Source of the DNA: Pseudactinotalea terrae
GTDB lineage: Bacteria; Actinomycetota; Actinomycetes; Actinomycetales; Beutenbergiaceae
DNA: 64,000 nucleotides
Direction of reading: 5' to 3'
Assembly: GCF_009733845.1 (NCBI RefSeq)
Contig: NZ_WNXZ01000008.1
Coordinates: forward strand, 62,001-126,000
A program made the position numbers and the translations under genes. Positions 35,495 through 44,564 of this stretch are shown here, piece after piece; positions within the stretch are counted from its first letter, which is position 1, and each line of letters starts with the position of its first letter. The notes under the pieces were generated by a model, which saw nothing but the letters and a program-made list of their open reading frames with translations, was not told the DNA's origin and searched no databases.

Positions 35495-36874
35495 GTGAGG
35501 ATGACGACCACGCGCCGGCGCGCAGGCGCCGTGCTTGCCGGGGGAGCAGCGCTCGCGCTCGTCCTGACCGCTTGCGATGGCGGCGGGGACCTCGACGGCG
35601 GCGGCGGGGGCGGTGGCGGCGGCAACGCCGACGGCGACTGCAGCGCCTATGAGGAGTACGGCACCTTCGAGGGTGCCACCGTGACGATCTCGAGCACGAT
35701 CTCCGACCCGGCCGAGGCCGACGCCCTCGAGGAGTCCTGGGCTGACTTCGCCTCATGCACCGGGATCACGATCCAGCACAACGGCACCAACGAGTTCGAG
35801 TCGCAGATCTACGTGCAGGTCGAGGGCGGCAACGCGCCGAACCTGGCGATCTTCCCGCAGCCCGGTCTGCTCTCGCGGATGGTGGCAGACGGTTACGTGC
35901 AGCCCGCCGCCGATGACGTGGCGGCCACCGCGGGCGAGGGCCTCAGCGAGGACTGGCTGACCTACGGCACCATCGACGACACGCTCTACGGCGTGCCGAT
36001 CATGGGCTCGGTCAAGTCGTTCGTCTGGTACTCGCCGACCGCGTTCTCCGAGAGCGGCTACGAGATCCCCACCACGTGGGACGAGCTGATGGCTCTGACC
36101 GACCAGATCGCGACCGATCACGGCTCCGACACCGTCAAGCCCTGGTGCTTCGGTATCGAGTCCGGCGGCGCCACCGGCTGGCCGGCCACCGACTTCGTCG
36201 AGGACATGGTGCTGCGCACCGCTGGTCCGGATGTCTACGACCAGTGGGTCAACCACGAGATCCCGTTCAACGACCCGCAGATCGTCGAGGCGCTCGAGGC
36301 CGCAGGCTCGATCCTGCAGGACCCGGAGCGTGTCAACGGCGGCATCGGTGACCCGCGCTCGATCGCGACCACCGCATGGGCGGACGCCGGTCTTCAGGTG
36401 CTGGAGAACAACTGCTTCCTGTTCCGGGCGGCGTCGTTCTTCGAGGCGCAGCTGCCGGAGGGCACGAACGTGGCCCCCGATGGCGACATCTACGCCTTCT
36501 ACCTGCCGTCCCAGACGGCCGAGGACCAGCCGCTGCTGGTCGCCGGTGACTACCTGGCGGCGTTCGACGACGAGGAGGCCACGGTTGCCGTGCACAACTT
36601 CATGTCCTCGGGCGAGTGGGCGGACACCCGTGTCAGCCTCGGCGGTGTGACCAGCCCGAACCAGGGCGTCGACCCGGCGAACGCATCCTCCGACATGCTG
36701 CGGCAGACGCTGGAGCTGATGCAGGACGAGAACGCGGTCGCGCGCTTCGACGGCTCGGACCTGATGCCGTCCTCGGTCGGCGCCGGCTCGTTCTGGACCG
36801 CGATGACCAACTGGGTCGACGGTCAGCAGAGCTCCGAGGAGGCGCTCACCGCCGTCGAGAACTCCTGGCCCTGA
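35495..36874 (+). CDS. Sugar ABC transporter substrate-binding lipoprotein (alpha-glucoside-like)
   Basis: 459 aa. GTG 35495 is preferred because GAGGAGG at 35483-35489 is 5 nt upstream; an ATG at 35501 is the alternative. Arg-rich n-region (TTTRRRAGAVLAGGAALALVL), lipobox LTAC with Cys27, then a long Gly linker. The mature protein has TVTISSTISDPAEADALEESW, IQHNGTNEFESQIYVQVEGGNAPNLAIFPQPG, and Trp residues typical of sugar clefts; it resembles AglE-type alpha-glucoside binding proteins. It is the first gene of an operon with two permeases, under the LacI-type operator. The ATPase is not encoded here and is probably a shared MsiK-like protein encoded elsewhere. Confidence 0.92.
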   Translation: MRMTTTRRRAGAVLAGGAALALVLTACDGGGDLDGGGGGGGGGNADGDCSAYEEYGTFEGATVTISSTISDPAEADALEESWADFASCTGITIQHNGTNEFESQIYVQVEGGNAPNLAIFPQPGLLSRMVADGYVQPAADDVAATAGEGLSEDWLTYGTIDDTLYGVPIMGSVKSFVWYSPTAFSESGYEIPTTWDELMALTDQIATDHGSDTVKPWCFGIESGGATGWPATDFVEDMVLRTAGPDVYDQWVNHEIPFNDPQIVEALEAAGSILQDPERVNGGIGDPRSIATTAWADAGLQVLENNCFLFRAASFFEAQLPEGTNVAPDGDIYAFYLPSQTAEDQPLLVAGDYLAAFDDEEATVAVHNFMSSGEWADTRVSLGGVTSPNQGVDPANASSDMLRQTLELMQDENAVARFDGSDLMPSSVGAGSFWTAMTNWVDGQQSSEEALTAVENSWP

Positions 36875-36953
36875 TCCACTGGCTCGACGGCCGGGGTGCG
36901 GCACGATGTGTCGCACCCCGGCCTGTGCCGTGGGTACCTGAGAGGAAGAGCTC

Positions 36954-37937
36954 GTGGGTTTCCTGCTGAACACCCGGGTCGGCCAGCTCGTGCTGGCCGT
37001 GATCCTGTTCTGCGCGATCGTGGCGGTGCTGCTGCTCATCGCGAAGGGCGCCGACAGTCTGCGTGAGCGTGCGAGGCGACCCGCCGTCGTCGCGGTCTTC
37101 GCCGGCCCGGCGCTGCTGCTGCTGGCGGCCGGCCTGATCTACCCGTTCATCCGGACGCTGTGGATGTCCTTCATGGACAACCGCTCCGAGAACTACGTCG
37201 GGTTCGCCAACTACGTGACGGCGCTGACCGAGCCCTCGAACCTCGTGGGCTTCCGGAACACGTTCCTGTGGGTAATCCTCACGCCGCTGCTGTCGACGAC
37301 GATCGGGCTCGTCTACGCGGTCCTCATCGACAAGTCGCGGCTCGAGAAAGTGGCCAAGGCGCTGCTGTTCCTGCCGATGGCGATCTCCTTCGTGGGCGCC
37401 GGGATCATCTGGAAGTTCGTGTACGACTACAAGGGCGCCGGCCAGGACCAGATCGGCGTCATCAACGCGCTCCTGACCTGGGTCGGGCTGGAACCGGTGC
37501 GGTTCCTGCAGGACTCCTGGATGAACACGATCTTCCTCATCCTCGTGCTCGTCTGGATCGAGGCCGGGTTCGCGATGGTGATCCTGTCCGCCTCGATCAA
37601 GGCCGTTCCGGAGGACATCATCGAGGCTGCGCGGCTCGACGGCGCCAGTGCCTGGCAGCTCTTCTGGAGCATCACGATCCCGAGCATCCGGCCCTCGCTG
37701 GTCGTGGTGCTGACGACGATCTCGATCGCCACCCTCAAGATCTTCGACATCACCCGCACCATGACCGGTGCCAAGTTCGACACGCAGGTGCTGGCGAACC
37801 TCATGTACGACGAGTCGTTCGTGTTCGGCAACAACGGGCTCGGCTCCGCGATGGCGGTGTTCATCTTCGTGCTGGTGGTGCCGCTGGTGATGTTCAACAT
37901 CCGACAGATGGCCAAGAACCGGGAGGTGCGGGGATGA
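36954..37937 (+). CDS. Sugar ABC transporter permease (MalF-type)
   Basis: 327 aa from GTG 36954, 79 bp after the binding-protein gene, with AGAGGAAGAG upstream. Inner-membrane subunit with about eight segments, beginning VLAVILFCAIVAVLLLIAKG and ALLLLAAGLIYPFIRTLWMSF. The ATPase-contact EAA loop reads EAARLDGASAWQLFWSITIPSI. Position in the operon and sequence indicate the MalF/AglF partner of the two-permease sugar importer. The stop overlaps the ATG of the second permease (ATGA). Confidence 0.94.
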   Translation: MGFLLNTRVGQLVLAVILFCAIVAVLLLIAKGADSLRERARRPAVVAVFAGPALLLLAAGLIYPFIRTLWMSFMDNRSENYVGFANYVTALTEPSNLVGFRNTFLWVILTPLLSTTIGLVYAVLIDKSRLEKVAKALLFLPMAISFVGAGIIWKFVYDYKGAGQDQIGVINALLTWVGLEPVRFLQDSWMNTIFLILVLVWIEAGFAMVILSASIKAVPEDIIEAARLDGASAWQLFWSITIPSIRPSLVVVLTTISIATLKIFDITRTMTGAKFDTQVLANLMYDESFVFGNNGLGSAMAVFIFVLVVPLVMFNIRQMAKNREVRG

Positions 37938-38875
37938 CCGCCGCCGTCACCGAGACCGACGCCTCGCTCGCGGACGCCTCGAAGGCGATGGGCGGCGGAC
38001 CGCGCCGCAGCGCCGCCTCGACGGCGCGCGGTCTGCTGGGCAACCGCATCGGCAGCGCGATCGCGATCGTCATCGCGGTGCTGTGGACCGTTCCGACGTT
38101 CGGGCTGTTCCTCAGCTCGCTGCGCCCGGAGTCGGACATCAAGCGCACCGGCTGGTGGACCTTCTTCAGCAACCCGGTGCTGACGCTCGAGAACTACGAG
38201 CAGGTGCTCGGCGGCTCGACCTCGACCAACCTGTCGCAGTACTTCATGAACTCGCTGGTGATCTGCATCCCGGCGACGCTGCTGCCGTTGGCGTTGGCCA
38301 TCATGGCGGCCTACGCGTTCTCCGTGCTGGAGTGGCGCGGCCGCGACCTGGTCTTCGTGGCTGTCTTCACGCTGCAGATCGTGCCGCTGCAGATGGCGCT
38401 GATCCCGCTGCTGCGGATCTTCAACGACACAGGTGCGGGCAGTGTGCTGCTGTTCCTGCCGCTCTGGCTGGCGCACACGATCTTCGCGCTGCCGCTGGCG
38501 ATCTTCCTGCTGCACAACTTCATGTCCGAGGTGCCGCGGGACCTGATCGAGGCGGCGCGCATCGATGGTGCCGGCCACGTCACGGTGTTCCTGCGCATCA
38601 TGCTGCCGCTGATGCTGCCGGCGATCGCGAGCTTCGCGATCTTCCAGTTCCTGTGGGTGTGGAACGACCTGCTGGTCGGTCTCACGTTCTCGGGCGGCAG
38701 CCGGATCATCCAGCCGCTCACCGCAGCGCTGGCTGCGCTGACGGGCGACCGTGGTCAGGACTGGCACCTGCTGACGGCGGGCGCGTTCATCTCGATCATC
38801 ATCCCGCTGATCGTGTTCTTCTCGCTGCAGCGCTACTTCGTGCGTGGCCTGCTGGCCGGGTCGGTCAAGGGCTGA
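37934..38875 (+). CDS. Carbohydrate ABC transporter permease (MalG-type)
   Basis: 313 aa from ATG 37934, overlapping the first permease. A soluble N-terminal extension of about 40 residues precedes six membrane segments. The EAA loop is EAARIDGAGHVTVFLRIMLPL, and the MalG-type start of the core reads LWTVPTFGLFLSSLRPESDI with WWTFFSNP following. Together with 35495-37937 it forms a sugar importer of the AglEFG type. No glycoside hydrolase is linked in the window, so the imported sugar is not fixed. Confidence 0.94.
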   Translation: MTAAVTETDASLADASKAMGGGPRRSAASTARGLLGNRIGSAIAIVIAVLWTVPTFGLFLSSLRPESDIKRTGWWTFFSNPVLTLENYEQVLGGSTSTNLSQYFMNSLVICIPATLLPLALAIMAAYAFSVLEWRGRDLVFVAVFTLQIVPLQMALIPLLRIFNDTGAGSVLLFLPLWLAHTIFALPLAIFLLHNFMSEVPRDLIEAARIDGAGHVTVFLRIMLPLMLPAIASFAIFQFLWVWNDLLVGLTFSGGSRIIQPLTAALAALTGDRGQDWHLLTAGAFISIIIPLIVFFSLQRYFVRGLLAGSVKG

Positions 38876-38885
38876 CCCGCACGCG

Positions 38886-39482
38886 TCAGAGGTAGTGCCC
38901 GGTCCCGGGCTGGCTCTGCTGGGGGTTCTGCTGACCCGGCCCGGGCTGGCCGGGCAGGCTGACGCCCGGCGGCAGCGCGCGGCGCATCTCGACCAGCTGG
39001 TTCTGCGCGGCCATCTGCTGCGCGACCAGCGCGGTCTGGATGCCGTGGAACAGACCCTCGAGCCAGCCGACCAGCTGCGCCTGCGCGATTCGCAGCTCAG
39101 CATCCGAGGGCGGCGTGCCGTCATCGGCGAACGGCAGCGTGATGCGGTGCAGCTCGGCCACCAGCTCGGGCGAGAGCCCGCTCTCCAGCTCGCTCAGCGA
39201 GCGCTCGTGCACCTCGGCCATGCGCTCGCGTGCGGCATCGTCGAGCGGTGCTGAGCGCACCTCCTCGAGGAGCTGCTTGATCATCATGCCGAGACGCATC
39301 ACCTTGGCGGGCTCCTCGACGGCGGCCGTGGGATCGTCCTTGGAGTCGTGGATCCCGATGCGCTCCGAGGATGCGACGACGACGCGCTCGCCCTGCTCCT
39401 CGCCCTCGGGCTGCTCGATGCTCGCCTCTGTGCCCGGCTCGTTCGGCTCGGGCTGGGTGGTCTCGTTGCTCGGCTCCGTCAT
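38886..39482 (-). CDS. bpa: Bacterial proteasome activator Bpa
   Basis: 198 aa from ATG 39482. The core PAKVMRLGMMIKQLLEEVRSAPLD...HRITLPFADDG and AELRIAQAQLVGWLEGLFHGIQTAL...QMAA (landmarks) is the DUF2587/Bpa signature. The N-terminal 50 residues are acidic and disordered, and the C-terminus is Gly/Pro/Gln-rich ending GTGHYL. In the mycobacterial family member the ring-forming helical bundle opens the 20S core through a C-terminal GQYL motif; the HYL end here fits the same HbYX-like role. ATP-independent degradation of selected proteins is the expected function. This implies a 20S proteasome elsewhere in the genome. Convergent with the permease gene (10 bp). Confidence 0.93.
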   Translation of the reverse strand: MTEPSNETTQPEPNEPGTEASIEQPEGEEQGERVVVASSERIGIHDSKDDPTAAVEEPAKVMRLGMMIKQLLEEVRSAPLDDAARERMAEVHERSLSELESGLSPELVAELHRITLPFADDGTPPSDAELRIAQAQLVGWLEGLFHGIQTALVAQQMAAQNQLVEMRRALPPGVSLPGQPGPGQQNPQQSQPGTGHYL

Positions 39483-39522
39483 GCCCCCATCTTGCCAACT
39501 GGCTCGGACACCTGCGTGACCC

Positions 39523-39528
39523 TAGGCT
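39523..39528 (+). promoter_or_regulatory. -10 element (TAGGCT), predicted leaderless start of AGE epimerase
   Basis: TAGGCT is followed by 7 nt and ATG 39536, without a ribosome site. Confidence 0.55.
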
Positions 39529-39535
39529 CAACCCC

Positions 39536-40768
39536 ATGAGATGGCTGGGCAACCCTGCGCACACCCGCTGGTTGGAGCGAGAGACCGATGAGCTGCTGGC
39601 GTTCGCCTCCGGCTCGGTGATCGAGGAGGGTTTCGGCTACCTCGACTCCGACGGCGAGCTCGTGCCCGCGGAGGGCGCCCACCTGTGGATCACGTGCCGG
39701 ATGGTGCACGCGTTCTCGCTGGGCACCATGCTGGGCCGGCCCGGTGCGGCGTCGATGGTCGACCACGGGCTCGCCGCCCTCGCAGGCCCGCTCGCCGACC
39801 GTGAGCACGGCGGCTGGTTCGCCCAGGTGGGACCGGACGGTCCGATCGATGACACCAAGGCCGCCTACGCGCACTCCTTCGTGGTGCTGGCCACCTCGAG
39901 CGCCGCCGCCGCGGGCCGCCCCGGCGCCCGCGAGGCGCTCGACGAGGCGCTCGCCGTCCAGCTCAAGCACTTCTGGGACGAGAAGGCCGGCATGGTCGTC
40001 GAGTCCTTCGACGCCGCGTTCGGAGAGTGCGAGCCGTATCGCGGGGTCAACGCGAACATGCACACGGTCGAGGCGTACCTCGCGGCCGCCGACGTCACCG
40101 GTGACGACGCCTGGCTCGACCGTGCGCTGCGGATCACGCAGCGGGTGGTGGGCGAGCTCGCCCCCGCGTACTCGTGGCGGATCCCGGAGCACTTCGACCC
40201 GCAGTGGCAGCCGCTGCTGGACTTCAACGCCGACAACCCGGCCGACAAGTTCCGGCCCGCCGGCGCCACCATCGGGCACTGGTTCGAGTGGTCGCGGCTC
40301 GCCCTGCACGTGGTCGAGGCGCTGCAGGCGCGCGGGCGCACCGCGCCGCCCGAGCTGGCCAGCGGTGCCCGGTCGCTGTTCGAGGCCGGTGTCGAGGAGG
40401 GCTGGGCGGTCGACGGCGACGACGGGTTCGTCTACACCGTCACCTTCGAGGGGGTTCCGCTCGTGCGCGAGCGGATGAACTGGGTGGTCACCGAGGCGAT
40501 CGGGGCTGCGGCAGCGCTGCACCGGCACACCGGTGAGGAGCAGTTCGACGCCTGGTACCAGCTGTGGTGGGAGTACGCCGCCCAGCACCTCATCGACGAG
40601 GAGAGGGGCTCGTGGGTGCACGAGCTCTCGCCGTCGAACGGCCCGAGCTCCACCGTGTGGGAGGGGAAGCCGGACATCTACCACTCGATCCAGGCGACCC
40701 TCATCCCGCGGCTCCCGCTCACGCCGAGCCTCGCGAGCGCGCTCGCGCAGGGGCTGCTGGACAGCTGA
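39536..40768 (+). CDS. AGE family epimerase/isomerase
   Basis: 410 aa from ATG 39536. An (alpha/alpha)6-barrel sugar epimerase/isomerase of the N-acyl-glucosamine 2-epimerase family. Visible signatures: EGAHLWITCRMVHAFSLG, GGWFAQVGPDGPIDDTKAAYAHSFVVLA (the family DKxxYxxAF-like block), YRGVNANMHTVEAYLAAAD with the conserved His, and RPAGATIGHWFEWSRLAL with the catalytic-region His. Members interconvert mannose/fructose, cellobiose/glucosyl-mannose or sulfoquinovose; the YAHSFV variant is common to the mannose isomerase/sulfoquinovose-related group. It may process the sugar taken in by the nearby importer. Substrate unresolved. Confidence 0.92.
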   Translation: MRWLGNPAHTRWLERETDELLAFASGSVIEEGFGYLDSDGELVPAEGAHLWITCRMVHAFSLGTMLGRPGAASMVDHGLAALAGPLADREHGGWFAQVGPDGPIDDTKAAYAHSFVVLATSSAAAAGRPGAREALDEALAVQLKHFWDEKAGMVVESFDAAFGECEPYRGVNANMHTVEAYLAAADVTGDDAWLDRALRITQRVVGELAPAYSWRIPEHFDPQWQPLLDFNADNPADKFRPAGATIGHWFEWSRLALHVVEALQARGRTAPPELASGARSLFEAGVEEGWAVDGDDGFVYTVTFEGVPLVRERMNWVVTEAIGAAAALHRHTGEEQFDAWYQLWWEYAAQHLIDEERGSWVHELSPSNGPSSTVWEGKPDIYHSIQATLIPRLPLTPSLASALAQGLLDS

Positions 40769-40890
40769 GGCTCCCTCGGCTGCCTCATGCCAGCCAGCTG
40801 AGGCGTGGGGTGGGTGCCGCGGCTGACACAATGGTGGTAGTCGCGGTGATGACCGTCATCTGGTCGACCAGCCGCAGCCGAGAGACGGAG

Positions 40891-42183
40891 ATGAGCATCG
40901 CGAGCAACGATCCTGCTACCACAGTCGCCATCGTCGGAGCCGGGATCGGCGGGTTGGTCCTGGCTCACGGGCTGAGGCAGCGCGGGTTCGACGTCACGGT
41001 GCTGGAGCGGGAGACCGATCTTCGGCGGACGGTCGGCCACGGGCTCCAGCTGGACGCGGTCGCCATGGAGGCGCTCCAGGAGATGATGCCGGCAGCGTGG
41101 ATGCGCCGGCTGTACGCACTGGCCCAAGGCGTCTGGGTGGAGACCGGCTATGCGGTACGGGACCAGACAGGCAGGCTGCTGGCCGGCAGCCGTGACGTGG
41201 AGACACCCGAGGGCGTCATGACCGATCGGCTCACGCTGCGACTGATGCTCGCCGATGATCTCGATGAGGTGCTGCGGCCGGGTGTGGAGGTGACCGGGTA
41301 CTGTCGGCGGCCCAGTGGCAAGGTCTCGATCTCGCTGTCAGGCAGCGAGGAGATCGAGGCCGATCTGCTCGTCGCTGCCGACGGCGTCGGGTCCAGCATC
41401 GCGACACAGCTCGCCGGCCACCCCACCTCGGAGTCGAGTGCCCTCGTCGGCTTCGCGGGCCGCACCCCGGTGCGAGAGCTCTCTCCAGCGGCGCTGGAGA
41501 TGTACGGTTCCGGAGCGCTCATCGCGGTCGGCCCGGGTGGCTGCGGGCTGTACAGCGGGCGTCACGAGAGCCTCGATCAACACCTGGTCTCGAGCTTCAC
41601 GCCCGAGCCGTTGCACGCCGAGGCCACGATCGTCTGGGGCGCCGTCATGCTCGAGTGGGCGCGGACCGCGCCGCTGTCCGAGCTCTACGGCGAGGAGCTG
41701 CGGACCGCCCTCGCCCGCGAGCTGCACTCACGGGAGTGGTCGCCGCAGCTCGTCGAGGTGGTCGAACGTGCTGAGACGGCGAGCGTGACCGGGTTCCCGT
41801 TCCACGTCTCACCCAGCTACCCGGCCGGCATCGCCCCGTGGCAGCCGAGCACCGTGACGGCACTCGGTGACGCCGTGCACGCGATGCCGCCCACGGGAGG
41901 TATGGGTGCCAGCACCGCGATCCGCGACGCGCACGTGCTCTGGAAGGAGATGGTGAGTGTGCAGGCGGGAGAGCAGTCGGTCGTCGGCGCGGTCGCGGCC
42001 TACGAGTCTGCGATGCGGCAGTATGCGGCTGCCGTGGTCGCCGCGGCGCGCAGGCCGGCCGCCTGGGTGATCAGTGCCGCGGGCACCGGTGGTCCGCTGC
42101 TGCCCTTCCCGCGCGAGCGGAGCCTGGCGGCAGCCGCCGTCTCGTGGGCCCAGCGTGCCAGGCCTGTACCGGCGCTGGTCTGA
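40891..42183 (+). CDS. FAD-dependent monooxygenase/oxidoreductase
   Basis: 430 aa from ATG 40891 with GACGGAG directly upstream; longer frames overlap the upstream gene. Class A flavoprotein monooxygenase fold: the dinucleotide-binding AIVGAGIGGLVLAHGLRQRG near residue 15, the DG motif LLVAADGVGSSIATQL, and the second FAD motif TVTALGDAVHAMPPTGGMGASTAIRDA. The family hydroxylates aromatic compounds, antibiotics or quinone precursors using NAD(P)H and O2. It is followed by a DUF4185 gene but no pathway context defines a substrate. The upstream gap 40769-40890 shows a CACAAT -10-like motif and no other feature. Confidence 0.92.
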   Translation: MSIASNDPATTVAIVGAGIGGLVLAHGLRQRGFDVTVLERETDLRRTVGHGLQLDAVAMEALQEMMPAAWMRRLYALAQGVWVETGYAVRDQTGRLLAGSRDVETPEGVMTDRLTLRLMLADDLDEVLRPGVEVTGYCRRPSGKVSISLSGSEEIEADLLVAADGVGSSIATQLAGHPTSESSALVGFAGRTPVRELSPAALEMYGSGALIAVGPGGCGLYSGRHESLDQHLVSSFTPEPLHAEATIVWGAVMLEWARTAPLSELYGEELRTALARELHSREWSPQLVEVVERAETASVTGFPFHVSPSYPAGIAPWQPSTVTALGDAVHAMPPTGGMGASTAIRDAHVLWKEMVSVQAGEQSVVGAVAAYESAMRQYAAAVVAAARRPAAWVISAAGTGGPLLPFPRERSLAAAAVSWAQRARPVPALV

Positions 42184-42269
42184 GTCTCGAACGAGCGGGC
42201 GGCGCCCAGCGCAGCGAGCGGCCGGTAGGATCGGCAGCGGTGCACGACCAACGATCTGGAGGTTGCTGC

Positions 42270-43316
42270 ATGCTGCCCGAAAGTCCCTTGATCGCATCGG
42301 TGCGGGACCTGGGCACCCAGTTCCTCGACAACGACGTGGACATCACCGGCCAGGACGCGGTGACGTCCGTGGACCTCGGTAACGGCACCACGTTCTGGAT
42401 CTTCGGCGACACGATCGAGGGGCCGTTCGACTCGATCCGCGGCTTCGAGCTCACCGAGGTGCTCTCGAACACCGGTGCGATCGTGCCGAAGCAGGACCTG
42501 TCGCAGGGCGTGCGCGAGTTCCGGTACCTGACCGAGCCCGACGGCGCCCGCGCCCGACAGCTCATCGGCTTCATCCCGCCCGAGCGCAAGGAGACGCAGC
42601 GGCTGTGGGCGATCCACGGCGCGCAGGTGGGGGAGTCGCTGTACCTCTACTACCACCGCATCACGATGGACCCCGAGGTCGATGTGTTCGAGAGCTTCGT
42701 GCTCGACGGCATGGGCGTGGCCAAGGCCGGCCCGGACCACCACTTCGAGCGCCTGCACGCCCCCGACGGCAGCTACGAGTGGTGGAAGGGCGACCAGCCC
42801 GGGTTCGGGGTGTGGGTGCAGCCGGTGGGCGAGTACCTCTACCTGTGGGGTGCGATCCAGCCGGCGTCGAAGTCGGCGGGCGACATGTACCTCGCGCGGG
42901 TGCGGCCCGAGCACATCGAGGACCTGGCGGCGTACGAGTACCTGGTCGCGGCGCCCACGCCGGAGCACCCGGACGTGCAGCCGCGCTGGGCCGCGGAGTT
43001 CGCGCCCACGGCGTGCCTGTTCTCCGACGTGCCGAACGAGATGTCCTCCTCGTGGAACGACTACCTCGGTTGCTACATCTCGCTGACGACGTTCCAGCGG
43101 GAGAACATGCTCGTGATCCGCACGGCGCCGGAGATGACCGGGCCGTGGAGCGAGCCGCAGGTGGTGTACCGGCCGGAGAAGACGCTGCCGGACTCGCTGT
43201 TCAACGCGGGCAAGGAGCACCCCGAGTTCGCGCGCGAGGGCGGCAAGGTCACGTACATGACCTTCATCGACTCCTCGGTGTACGTGCCGCACCTGATCGA
43301 GATCACGTTCGCCTGA
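42270..43316 (+). CDS. DUF4185 domain-containing protein
   Basis: 348 aa from ATG 42270; TGGAGG at 42257-42262 gives ideal spacing and a TAGGAT -10 lies farther up. The motif TTFWIFGDTIEGPFDS at about 46-61, followed by repeated blade-like strands ending in Trp/Tyr-rich motifs (YLYYHRITMDP, YLYLWGAIQP, YLGCYISLTTF), matches DUF4185, a five-bladed beta-propeller related to glycosidases of clan GH43-like folds. No signal peptide is visible, so the protein would be cytoplasmic unless exported by another route. Activity is unknown. Confidence 0.82.
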   Translation: MLPESPLIASVRDLGTQFLDNDVDITGQDAVTSVDLGNGTTFWIFGDTIEGPFDSIRGFELTEVLSNTGAIVPKQDLSQGVREFRYLTEPDGARARQLIGFIPPERKETQRLWAIHGAQVGESLYLYYHRITMDPEVDVFESFVLDGMGVAKAGPDHHFERLHAPDGSYEWWKGDQPGFGVWVQPVGEYLYLWGAIQPASKSAGDMYLARVRPEHIEDLAAYEYLVAAPTPEHPDVQPRWAAEFAPTACLFSDVPNEMSSSWNDYLGCYISLTTFQRENMLVIRTAPEMTGPWSEPQVVYRPEKTLPDSLFNAGKEHPEFAREGGKVTYMTFIDSSVYVPHLIEITFA

Positions 43317-43324
43317 CCGCGGAT

Positions 43325-43403
43325 GTGGAACAGATCTGGCGCCAGATCTGCCGGTGCACGCTCGCATGGCCGCCGGAGGTTATCTGGCGTCAGGTTTCTT
43401 CCA
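43325..43403. repeat. Palindromic intergenic element with a 20-bp perfect palindrome
   Basis: In the 98-bp gap between two convergent genes, 43331-43350 is a perfect 20-bp palindrome built from AGATCTGGCG. A degenerate copy (ATCTGGCGTCAGGT) lies at 43382-43395, and the outer sequences TGGAA/TTCCA pair, so the whole gap can fold as a long imperfect hairpin. No promoter is expected here; it may be a bidirectional terminator, a binding site pair or a REP-like repeat. Confidence 0.7.
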
Positions 43404-43414
43404 TGCGTCGGCGG

Positions 43415-44392
43415 TCAGGGGATGAGCAGCAGCTTCCCGAAGACCTCGCCGTCGGCGAGCCGGCGGTGGGCCTCGGCGGCCTCGGCCAGCGGCATCCGGT
43501 CGTGGACGACCACGCGCACCTCGCCGCGGTCGAGGTAGCGCCAGGCGCGTTCGCACAGGTCGGCCATGATCGCGGCCTTGTCCTCCTGCGGACGACGGCG
43601 CAGCCCCGTGCCGTGGATGCTGAGCCACCGCGAGAGCACGGGGGAGAGGTCGATCTCGCCGGTGGTGCCCTTCTGCATGCCGATCACCACGAGGTGCCCG
43701 TGCGGCGCTAGCGCCGCGAGGTTCTGCTGCAGGTACTTCGCGCCGACGACGTCGAGGATCACGTCCACGCCCCGGTCGCCCGTGGCCTCGTGCACCCGGG
43801 CGACGAAGTCCTCGCTGCGGTGGTCGATCGCGTAGGCGCCGAGCGCGTGGCAGCGCTCGACGCGCTCGGGCCCGCCCGCGGTGGTGAAGACCACGGCGCC
43901 GGTCGCGCGCAGGACTTGGATCGCCGTCGTGCCCACGCCGCCCGAGCCGCCGTGCACGAGCACGGTGCGGCCGGTGTTGTCGGTGGCCGAGAGGCCGGCG
44001 ACGCCGATGAGATTCGACCACAGCGTCGCCATCGCCTCGGGCAGCCCGGCAGCATCGACGAGGCTCACGCCGTCGGGCACGCGCAGCACGCAGTCCGCCC
44101 AGGCGAGGGCGTGGGAGGCGTAACCACCGCCGTCGAGGAGGGCGCACACCTCGTCGCCGACCTGCCAGCGCGTGACGCCCTCACCGAGCGCGACCACGCG
44201 GCCGGAGGCCTCGAGGCCCGGGTGCTCGGGGGCGCCGGGCGGCGGCGGGTGGTGGCCCTGGAGCTGCAGGAGATCGGCTCGGTTGACCCCGGCGGCCGCG
44301 ACCTCGATGAGGACCTGGCCGGGACCGGGCTCGGGCGTGGGCAGGTCGGCCGGCTCCAGGCCGCCCTCCGGCGTGATCACCATCGCGCGCAT
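43415..44392 (-). CDS. NAD(P)H-quinone oxidoreductase (zinc-type alcohol dehydrogenase superfamily, PIG3-like)
   Basis: 325 aa from ATG 44392; the open frame runs on through the tRNA-Ser gene and cannot be coding there. Medium-chain reductase fold: substrate domain with AAAGVNRADLLQLQGHHPPPPGAPEHPGLEASG, and cofactor domain with VLVHGGSGGVGTTAIQVLRATGA, the AXXGXXG-type motif for NADPH. The structural zinc cysteines of true alcohol dehydrogenases are absent, which fits the quinone-reductase PIG3 group. Likely acts in detoxification of quinones or enals. A leaderless start is predicted. Confidence 0.93.
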   Translation of the reverse strand: MRAMVITPEGGLEPADLPTPEPGPGQVLIEVAAAGVNRADLLQLQGHHPPPPGAPEHPGLEASGRVVALGEGVTRWQVGDEVCALLDGGGYASHALAWADCVLRVPDGVSLVDAAGLPEAMATLWSNLIGVAGLSATDNTGRTVLVHGGSGGVGTTAIQVLRATGAVVFTTAGGPERVERCHALGAYAIDHRSEDFVARVHEATGDRGVDVILDVVGAKYLQQNLAALAPHGHLVVIGMQKGTTGEIDLSPVLSRWLSIHGTGLRRRPQEDKAAIMADLCERAWRYLDRGEVRVVVHDRMPLAEAAEAHRRLADGEVFGKLLLIP

Positions 44393-44399
44393 GAGCACG

Positions 44400-44405
44400 A
44401 GCGTA
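44400..44405 (-). promoter_or_regulatory. -10 element (TACGCT), predicted leaderless start of quinone reductase
   Basis: TACGCT on the minus strand is 7 nt before ATG 44392, in the short gap facing the tRNA-Ser gene. Confidence 0.55.
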
Positions 44406-44446
44406 CGTGGGCCACAATGGTTCCCGCCCGGTCTCGGCCGGGTGCT

Positions 44447-44532
44447 GGAGGGTTGACAGAGCGGCCGAATGTGACGGTCTTGAAAACCGTTGTGCGAAAG
44501 CACCAAGGGTTCGAATCCCTTACCCTCCGCCA
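44447..44532 (+). tRNA. tRNA-Ser (anticodon TGA)
   Basis: A full cloverleaf can be drawn: acceptor stem GGAGGGT/ACCCTCC, the anticodon loop CTTGAAA with TGA at 44481-44483, a long class II variable arm (TTGTGCGAAAGCACCAA region) and the T arm GGGTTCGAATCCC. The CCA end is encoded (44530-44532). It reads UCA and other UCN serine codons. Confidence 0.96.
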
Positions 44533-44564
44533 GGCATCGTGCGGGACCCGGCAGGGAGGTGTCG

